Below, in pieces: positions 31,495 through 35,594 of a DNA stretch of 35,594 nucleotides. Each line of letters opens with the position of its first letter. Position 1 is the stretch's first letter. The notes under the pieces were generated by a model. The model was not told the DNA's origin. It searched no databases and saw only the letters and a list, made by a program, of their open reading frames with translations. This stretch comes from a bacterium. Its GTDB lineage: Bacteria > Patescibacteriota > Microgenomatia > Levybacterales > UBA12049. Both the position numbers and the translations under genes were made by a program. Location of the stretch: contig JAKALS010000002.1 in assembly GCA_021813145.1 (NCBI GenBank), forward strand, positions 1-35,594, written 5' to 3'.

Positions 31495-32154
31495 ATGCCA
31501 AACATAGGCCAAATAGTAGCAACCTCCCTAAACAATGCCCTGTTAGGTATTGCTAACTTTATTCCTAAATTCGTTGCCGGACTTGTAATTCTTCTAATCG
31601 GCATAATCATCGCGACAGTATTAAAACAGGTAATTGTCGGAGTCTTTAAGGCTTTAAAGATAGAAAATTATCTTAAAAGATACGGAGTACCGGAATTAAA
31701 GGACGAATTCACATGGACAAACATTCTGGCTGAAATAATCAGATGGTTTGTAATAATCGTCTTTTTAATTCCAACCGCCGATGTATGGGGACTTCCCCAG
31801 ATAATTACAGTCCTTAACGAATTCCTTTTGTACTTACCAAACGTTTTCGTCGCGGCGATAATCGCATTAATAGGTTTTGTTTTTGCAAGACTTGCATATG
31901 ATGTGATACTTGCTTCAACAAAAGGAATCGATGCGCAGACATCCAATGCTATTGCAACAATAACAAGATGGGCTATTAACGTATTTGTAATTCTTGCGGT
32001 ATTAAGCCAGCTTGGGGTTGCAACCGACCTTATAAGAATTCTCTTTACGGGTCTCGTGGCAATGCTTTCAATTGCAGGCGGAATTGCTTTCGGACTCGGA
32101 GGTCAGGGTACTGCAAAGGATCTGGTCGAAGGAGTTAGAAAAAGGTTCAAATAA
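31495..32154 (+). CDS. TM-helix/MscS-like membrane protein without the MscS beta domain
   Basis: 219 residues from the ATG at 31495, chosen because a strong Shine-Dalgarno stretch precedes it; a TTG at 31465 lies inside the leader. It has two copies of the conserved TM-helix unit (IGQIVATSLNNALLGIANFI...AGLVILLIGIIIATVLKQ and LNEFLLYLPNVFVAAIIALI...FARLAYDV). It then has a hydrophobic helix ending in GIAFGLGGQGTAKDLVEGV, the pore-helix motif of small mechanosensitive channels. The cytoplasmic beta domain of MscS is missing. It is probably a membrane channel or a partner subunit. The structured leader suggests its expression responds to a ligand or ion. Confidence 0.85.
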   Translation: MPNIGQIVATSLNNALLGIANFIPKFVAGLVILLIGIIIATVLKQVIVGVFKALKIENYLKRYGVPELKDEFTWTNILAEIIRWFVIIVFLIPTADVWGLPQIITVLNEFLLYLPNVFVAAIIALIGFVFARLAYDVILASTKGIDAQTSNAIATITRWAINVFVILAVLSQLGVATDLIRILFTGLVAMLSIAGGIAFGLGGQGTAKDLVEGVRKRFK

Positions 32155-32186
32155 TAAGTATTGTTGCCATAAATTTGAACTTAAGA

Positions 32187-32192
32187 TATAAT
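32187..32192 (+). promoter_or_regulatory. -10 box for tRNA-Glu
   Basis: TATAAT, 9 bases before the first tRNA base. Confidence 0.6.
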
Positions 32193-32201
32193 TGAACTCC
32201 T

Positions 32202-32275
32202 GCCGCGTTCGTCTAGTGGCCCAGGACGGGTGGTTTTCAGCCACCAAATCGCGGGTTCGACTCCCGCACGCGGTA
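32202..32275 (+). tRNA. tRNA-Glu(UUC)
   Basis: A 74-base cloverleaf. The acceptor is GCCGCGT with ACGCGGT, the D-region GTCTAGTGGCCCAGGAC is typical of tRNA-Glu, the anticodon arm is GGTGG-TTTTCAG-CCACC with anticodon TTC, and the T-arm is GCGGG-TTCGACT-CCCGC. The discriminator is A and CCA is not encoded. Confidence 0.95.
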
Positions 32276-32290
32276 CATTGTCTTATAGTA

Positions 32291-32319
32291 TTGACGTCTG
32301 CCTCCTTTTATGGTAAAAC
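32291..32319 (+). promoter_or_regulatory. Promoter of the gene at 32327
   Basis: TTGACG at 32291-32296, a 17-base spacer, then TAAAAC at 32314-32319, ending 7 bases before the ATG. It fixes the start of the small gene downstream of the tRNA. Confidence 0.6.
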
Positions 32320-32326
32320 CAAAGAT

Positions 32327-32662
32327 ATGAACGAAAGTAAGGTAAGAAGTTCAAGAATGTGGGAAAAGTGGAGAAGCTCTGGTGCTGTTGGAAATATGGA
32401 AACAGCCAAACGAAGACAGCTATTTCCCTTACCCCCGGAAGGATTACCAATAGATGCCATTAGAAGGTATTATACTGGACCCGCAGAGGGGAACTCAGCT
32501 CTTTCTTTGGGCAGAAAATTGGTTAATTCAGGTCCAGATTGGAATGTGTTTAAACCGGTAACTACTGTGGTTGCTCCAGGATTTGGTTACAAACTAGGTC
32601 AAGTAATTGTGGAGTATCCTCAAGGAACAAGAACAATTGAGCAAGTATTTGGTAAAAGATAA
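32327..32662 (+). CDS. Small basic hypothetical protein
   Basis: 111 residues from the ATG at 32327. The same frame is open further upstream, but only through the tRNA-Glu gene. It is basic at the start (ESKVRSSRMWEKWRSSG), then has a Pro-rich stretch (QLFPLPPEGLPIDAIRRYY) and a C-terminal part with Gly/Pro turns (TTVVAPGFGYKLGQVIVEYP). There is no signal or membrane segment. I do not recognise a family. A promoter with ideal spacing supports expression. Its 3' end lies antisense to the coding-like extension of the M41-like gene. Confidence 0.55.
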   Translation: MNESKVRSSRMWEKWRSSGAVGNMETAKRRQLFPLPPEGLPIDAIRRYYTGPAEGNSALSLGRKLVNSGPDWNVFKPVTTVVAPGFGYKLGQVIVEYPQGTRTIEQVFGKR

Positions 32663-32791
32663 TTTCTTAAGATATTTCCATTCCTCATTAGTAGTTAAGT
32701 TGTAAGATTTCAGGTCAGGATTAAAAATGCTTTCCATTGTTCTAAAATATTTTAGATTTGGTTCCAATTCTGAAACATTTGGGGTGCTATT
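32594..32791 (-). other. In-frame coding-like extension beyond the M41-like stop codon
   Basis: After the TAA of the M41-like gene (32792-32794) the same frame stays open for 65 more codons to a TAG. The first 50 or so (NSTPNVSELEPNLKYFRTME, then FNPDLKSYNLTTNEEWKYLK) read like protein. It could be a part of the gene cut off by a nonsense mutation, a separate small ORF (ATG at codon 19), or chance in AT-rich DNA. Its 3' part is antisense to 32327-32662, so both cannot easily be real there. Confidence 0.25.
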
Positions 32792-33370
32792 TTATGCTGT
32801 TCTTGGAAGCTGTATCCATTCCCCCGGAACCATTACCGTTTCTTCCAGAAGATCAACTTTCTTTGTCCTTTCCGTTCCATCCGGGTTAATTATCGTTAGG
32901 GTTGCTTCTCCTTTTTTTTTCTTTCTGCTGTTTTCGATTGCATCATCTATTTCGTCGCCGTTCATTGTTCCTTTTTCCGCAAGCGCCGAGGCAACCTCGT
33001 ATATTTCTTCCCTGCTGTTGTTTATGATTGATTTTGCTGTTGCTTTTGCGCTCTCTACATTTCCTAGTATGGCTGCTATTCTTAAATCGTGTCCGGTACC
33101 GCTTAATCCGTCTGCCTCGGGCCCTACTGCTGCAACAATATCACTTCTGTCAGTCTCCGTAGAACCAAGAGTATTTACTCCGTCTCCTCTATTTTCCATA
33201 TTTCTTACTCCGACACCCCTGACTCTTGCCAAATAGCCATGTGTAGCTTCATGAATATCCGTATTGTCCGGTTTTTTGCGTCTTTCAACCCAATCCTTCA
33301 TTACGATTATTCTGTTTCCTTTGTAATTAATTTCTTTGCCTAAACTTACTGATAATTCAGGACCTCTCAT
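32792..33370 (-). CDS. Stand-alone peptidase M41-like (FtsH protease domain) protein
   Basis: 192 residues, no signal peptide or membrane helix and no Walker motifs. DIHEATHGYLAR gives an HExxH zinc site (H40, E41, H44), and GHDLRIAA supplies a candidate third ligand D95, in the place of the NDL Asp of FtsH. The order of elements between and after (GDGVNTLGST, GPEADGLSGTG, ALAEKGTMNGDEIDDAI) follows the FtsH peptidase domain, so I infer an M41 relative cut free from its AAA+ motor. The final 35 residues (EATLTIINPDGTERTKKVDL...) are extra beta-type sequence. It may cleave unfolded or specific substrates without ATP, or be a regulatory pseudo-protease. Its -10 box touches the start codon. The frame continues after the stop. 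Confidence 0.75.
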   Translation of the reverse strand: MRGPELSVSLGKEINYKGNRIIVMKDWVERRKKPDNTDIHEATHGYLARVRGVGVRNMENRGDGVNTLGSTETDRSDIVAAVGPEADGLSGTGHDLRIAAILGNVESAKATAKSIINNSREEIYEVASALAEKGTMNGDEIDDAIENSRKKKKGEATLTIINPDGTERTKKVDLLEETVMVPGEWIQLPRTA

Positions 33371-33376
33371 GGCATT

Positions 33377-33382
33377 ATTTTA
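33377..33382 (-). promoter_or_regulatory. -10 box of the M41-like gene
   Basis: TAAAAT on the minus strand ends 6 bases before the ATG at 33370. A poor ATGGAT sits at the -35 position with a 17-base spacer. Confidence 0.5.
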
Positions 33383-33445
33383 ACACTTAAAAATAGGAAA
33401 TCCATTAATTTTTATTTTGCTATTATTTGATATAAATAATCTCAG

Positions 33446-33474
33446 TTGACATTTTTTAATTGCAGGTATATATT
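33446..33474 (+). promoter_or_regulatory. Strong promoter of the small RNA
   Basis: TTGACA at 33446-33451, a spacer of exactly 17 bases, then TATATT at 33469-33474. It is one of the best promoters in the window, and no start codon is placed to use it as a leaderless gene. Confidence 0.75.
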
Positions 33475-33480
33475 ACGCAT

Positions 33481-33562
33481 ACCTCAGAAACGTAAGTTTC
33501 AAAAGGCAGGAGATCAGCTTTTTAGTTGATCACCCCGAAAAAGCCCCGTAAGGGGTTTTTTT
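33481..33562 (+). ncRNA. Probable small RNA with three hairpins
   Basis: The transcript predicted from the promoter is about 82 bases and ends in a terminator. Hairpin 1 is GAAAC-GTAA-GTTTC (33487-33500, a GNRA-type loop). Hairpin 2 is an 8-base-pair stem at 33512-33531 (GATCAGCT with AGTTGATC, one G-T pair, loop TTTT). Hairpin 3 is the terminator with a GTAA loop. A purine-rich single strand (AAAAGGCAGGA) lies between hairpins 1 and 2. There is no ORF. It does not match tmRNA, the SRP core or any riboswitch I recognise. An ACCCC at 33532-33536 could compete for the terminator arm GGGGT, so a switch is possible. It fills the 355-base gap between the M41-like gene and the gene at 33726. Confidence 0.6.
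33538..33562. terminator. Rho-independent terminator, usable in both directions
   Basis: GCCCC-GTAA-GGGG stem with A-T extension and a run of seven T on the plus strand. On the minus strand the stem is followed by CTTTTT, so it can also end transcription coming from 33653. Confidence 0.85.
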
Positions 33563-33575
33563 GCGGGCAATTTTA

Positions 33576-33653
33576 TTACGTCTGCTTTGCCGACTCATTG
33601 AACATGCTGTCAATGGAAGCCCTGATATTGTTTAAGGCTTCGTCCGGCGGCAT
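33576..33653 (-). other. Possible 25-residue ORF or gene remnant
   Basis: An ATG at 33653 opens MPPDEALNNIRASIDSMFNE and ends at a TAA at 33576, just before the bidirectional terminator. The frame is open for six more codons upstream (AAKAND) to a TAA. The sequence is protein-like and amphipathic, but no promoter or ribosome-binding site was found. It may be the tail of a lost gene or a very small protein. Confidence 0.25.
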
Positions 33654-33713
33654 ATCATTTGCTTTGGCTGCTTAAATTTATATAAGTTGCAAGGGAAAAA
33701 AGCAAGAAAATGA

Positions 33714-33719
33714 TATAAT
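33714..33719 (+). promoter_or_regulatory. -10 box of the gene at 33726
   Basis: TATAAT ends 6 bases before the ATG. The nearest -35-like TTGCAA (33687-33692) is 21 bases away, which is too far to be convincing. Confidence 0.6.
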
Positions 33720-33725
33720 CTCCTT

Positions 33726-34439
33726 ATGGCACAGGAATTCCCCACTCAAGACCCGTTTACCGAATTCGTATTTAGCCAGAGACCTTTCGGAAATGCAAAA
33801 GAAAGACTTACTATAATTCCCGAAAACTTTTTTGTAGCAAGACAGCAGGACAACAAAGGACCTTATATTAAAACAATAAGACAATACTATAGAGATTATC
33901 CTTCTCTGGATTATCCGGAAAAAAATCTTAAAGCGGAAGTCGTTTTATATTCGGAAGAACAAATGCCCGCCAATGTAGAAAGCATACGTCTTTTAAACGG
34001 AAAAGGAGACTTTTTTTCCGTAAACATAAGCCCGGACAGAAAAATTTTTACTGCAAACTCCAAAGTTGATGAACATCAATTTACGGTAAAATACGATTTA
34101 GACACGGGAGATATAATCTTTATGAGCCTCGGAGAAATAGGACAAAAGCCAACAACGAAAACATGGGCCGAGCTGGATTTAATAAGCATGTACCGAAATA
34201 AGGAAAAAACCGCGAGCATATTCGATACTACTCCAAAAACCGCACAGACGCTAAAACTGCCTATTAGATTTGATAATACTCTCCTTTTTAAAATGGTTCC
34301 GAGAGAGCTTTTGAAAGATACTATGACGGGAAACCTTTCTTATGACCTTTCCTGGATGAACGGAGATTGGCAGGGGCATATGGGGTTCGACTGGTCGGTA
34401 AACGGAAAACATATCAACATAAGAACCTCTGTCAGGTAG
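33726..34439 (+). CDS. Hypothetical protein, soluble, beta-rich
   Basis: 237 residues without a signal or membrane segment. It is rich in beta strands (KAEVVLYSEEQMPANVESIR, HQFTVKYDLDTGDIIFMSLG, LSYDLSWMNGDWQGHMGFDW). The final 50 residues, aromatic and Asn-rich, might form a binding sandwich. I do not recognise a family. A perfect TATAAT box touches the start, so it is very likely expressed. It is followed after 38 bases by a secreted glycoside-hydrolase-like protein in the same direction. Confidence 0.7.
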   Translation: MAQEFPTQDPFTEFVFSQRPFGNAKERLTIIPENFFVARQQDNKGPYIKTIRQYYRDYPSLDYPEKNLKAEVVLYSEEQMPANVESIRLLNGKGDFFSVNISPDRKIFTANSKVDEHQFTVKYDLDTGDIIFMSLGEIGQKPTTKTWAELDLISMYRNKEKTASIFDTTPKTAQTLKLPIRFDNTLLFKMVPRELLKDTMTGNLSYDLSWMNGDWQGHMGFDWSVNGKHINIRTSVR

Positions 34440-34459
34440 AAATCAGCTTTAGGTTGGTG

Positions 34460-34465
34460 TAAAAT
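34460..34465 (+). promoter_or_regulatory. Possible -10 box of the glycoside-hydrolase-like gene
   Basis: TAAAAT, 12 bases before the ATG at 34478. It is weaker and less well placed than the others, and read-through from the previous gene is also possible. Confidence 0.35.
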
Positions 34466-34477
34466 TAAAGCTCTTAT

Positions 34478-35594
34478 ATGAAATCCTTATTCAGATTTTT
34501 CCTCATATTATCTTTTATTCTTTTTTTCATCTTTAATTATTCCGTTAAATCCTATGCTATTTACGATCCGACTTCAAAACCTAACAATATTGTTGGGATA
34601 CACATATTATTTCCGAGCGAACTTGCGGATGCCGCAAAACTCGTAAATTCTTCGGGAGGAGACTGGGGTTATGTAACAATCCCTATACAGGCGTCGGATA
34701 TGGACCTTCAAAAGTGGCAATCGTTTATGGACAACGCAAGGAAGTACCACCTAATACCCATAATACGGCTCGCCACGGACGGGGATTATTTTAATAAAAT
34801 TTCCTGGGAAAAACCTTCGGATTATGACGTTTTGGATTTTGCCAATTTCCTGGATTCGCTCAACTGGCCTACGAAAAACAGATACGTTGTTATTTTTAAC
34901 GAACCGAATAGAGGCGACGAATGGGGAGGAACTCCGGACCCTTCGGAATACGCCCAAATCCTCGATTATGCTACCAAAATTTTCAAAGCAAGAAACAGTG
35001 ATTTTTTTATAATTTCTGCAGGACTGGATAATGCCGCTGCGAACGTTCCGGGACAATCCATAGACGAATATACTTTTATGCGGGAGATGGATCAGGCAGT
35101 ACCCGGAATTTTCGGTGAAATAGACGGCCTCGGAAGCCACTCCTATCCAAATCCGGGGTTTTCCCAACCTCCTCTTTCCTACGGCTATGAGGGAGTTTCA
35201 AGCTTTAAATACGAAGAAAATCTTGCTTCTTATCTTGGAAATAAAACCCTTCCCGTATTCATAACCGAAACCGGATGGACGGATAATCAAATTCCCGAAT
35301 CGGTTCAAGCAAACTATTACACGACATCTTTTAGTTCTATATGGAACCAAAAAGAAGTAGTTGCAGTAACACCTTTCCTACTGGACGCCCAAAGCGGCCC
35401 TTTTCAACAATTTTCTTTTCTGAGCGGTGATGGCCAGTCGCAAAAATATACCGCATTACAAAAACTTCCGAAAATAAAAGGCGAACCGGAACTTAATAAC
35501 TATCCCCTGTCTTCACCTTCGGATGTAATAAGTCCCGCGCTTCCGACGGAAAGTTTTAACTCAAATGCTTCCCGAAACTATACCGCCACTGTAT
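34478..35594 (+). CDS. Secreted glycoside-hydrolase-like protein (TIM-barrel, clan GH-A style), partial
   Basis: 372 codons are present and the frame runs off the right edge. A signal peptide or anchor spans about 1-26 (LFRFFLILSFILFFIFNYSV, then SYA). Residues about 38-330 fit a clan GH-A barrel. VIFNEPNRG has E142 in the position of the acid/base and FITETGWTD has E264 as nucleophile, placed at the ends of strands 4 and 7. GLGSHSYPNP lies on strand 6. After about 335 the sequence turns Pro/Ser-rich, a linker to a further domain outside the window. Cellulase, xylanase or beta-glucanase-like families share this layout, and I cannot name the substrate. With the deacetylase and transglutaminase-like protein it adds to the set of surface enzymes. 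Confidence 0.82.
   Translation, partial: MKSLFRFFLILSFILFFIFNYSVKSYAIYDPTSKPNNIVGIHILFPSELADAAKLVNSSGGDWGYVTIPIQASDMDLQKWQSFMDNARKYHLIPIIRLATDGDYFNKISWEKPSDYDVLDFANFLDSLNWPTKNRYVVIFNEPNRGDEWGGTPDPSEYAQILDYATKIFKARNSDFFIISAGLDNAAANVPGQSIDEYTFMREMDQAVPGIFGEIDGLGSHSYPNPGFSQPPLSYGYEGVSSFKYEENLASYLGNKTLPVFITETGWTDNQIPESVQANYYTTSFSSIWNQKEVVAVTPFLLDAQSGPFQQFSFLSGDGQSQKYTALQKLPKIKGEPELNNYPLSSPSDVISPALPTESFNSNASRNYTATV

Noticed and set aside
32192-32326. N-terminal extension of the small gene at 32327 through the tRNA-Glu
   Set aside because: The frame is open, but the bases form a full tRNA-Glu and a promoter with ideal spacing sits just before the ATG at 32327.
32727-33236. Long plus-strand frame opposite the M41-like gene
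   Set aside because: It is the antisense shadow of a gene with a recognisable zinc-protease motif and its own -10 box; its composition (Ser/Phe/Pro-rich) is typical of such shadows.

Overview
The window reads as a piece of chromosome from a small-genome, AT-rich bacterium, most likely a member of the Candidate Phyla Radiation (Patescibacteria), probably close to Microgenomates. This is inferred from the gene content and style: densely packed genes with short or overlapping junctions, many small lineage-style proteins without recognisable families, DUF2079, flippase-like, DUF2130 and DUF5655 proteins, a shortened UvrC and standard stop codons (TGA terminates genes). There is no rRNA, CRISPR array, insertion sequence or clear prophage.

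Layout. 1-1400: a protein with a C-terminus like the variable region of a diversity-generating retroelement (DGR) target, then a small XRE-type regulator. 1377-4104 (mostly minus): a small protein, a seven-helix membrane protein, tRNA-Arg(UCU), an odd tRNA-His flanked by a short repeat, and rarA. 4189-9237: a GT-B-like protein, typA, an anchored polysaccharide deacetylase and an anchored beta-rich surface protein. 9454-11484: a DinB-type polymerase convergent with an ATP-cone/Mrr-like nuclease. 11523-17821 (minus operon): MacA-like adaptor, ABC ATPase, FtsX-type permease, then a 1114-residue three-part fusion (flippase-like domain, DUF2079, alpha/beta hydrolase). 17930-20046: a small acidic protein, tRNA-Lys(CUU), tRNA-Arg(UCG), rnhB and DUF2130. 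20138-23087 (plus operon): holin-4-like protein, glmR/yvcK-like, secG, anchored family 5 solute-binding protein. 23078-29037 (minus): uvrA, a transglutaminase-like surface protein and uvrC. 29226-31235: a CBS-less IMPDH/GMP-reductase-family enzyme, an unknown protein and a DUF5655 protein. 31233-32662: tRNA-Lys(UUU), a TM-helix/MscS-like protein behind a structured leader, tRNA-Glu and a small orphan protein. 32792-35594: a stand-alone peptidase M41-like protein, an intergenic region of about 355 bases holding a probable small RNA, an unknown protein and a partial glycoside-hydrolase-like protein.

The functional themes are DNA repair and tolerance (rarA, dinB, uvrA, uvrC, rnhB, the Mrr-like nuclease) and the cell surface (deacetylase, transglutaminase-like protein, hydrolases, MacAB-like exporter, Sec component, glmR). 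Transcription signals follow a pattern. At least 13 genes have a -10 box ending about 6-10 bases before the start codon, often with a -35 box 17 bases further upstream, which predicts leaderless or nearly leaderless mRNAs. Only a few genes have a true leader: uvrA, the GMP-reductase-like gene, the TM-helix gene with its structured leader and strong ribosome-binding site, and the small gene at 17930.

The items most worth a second look are the DGR-like variable region at the left edge, the three-domain fusion, the M41-like peptidase without an AAA+ motor, the structured leader at 31430-31487, the orphan small RNA at 33481-33562, the leaderless promoter pattern and the tRNA-His with abnormal D- and T-loops.
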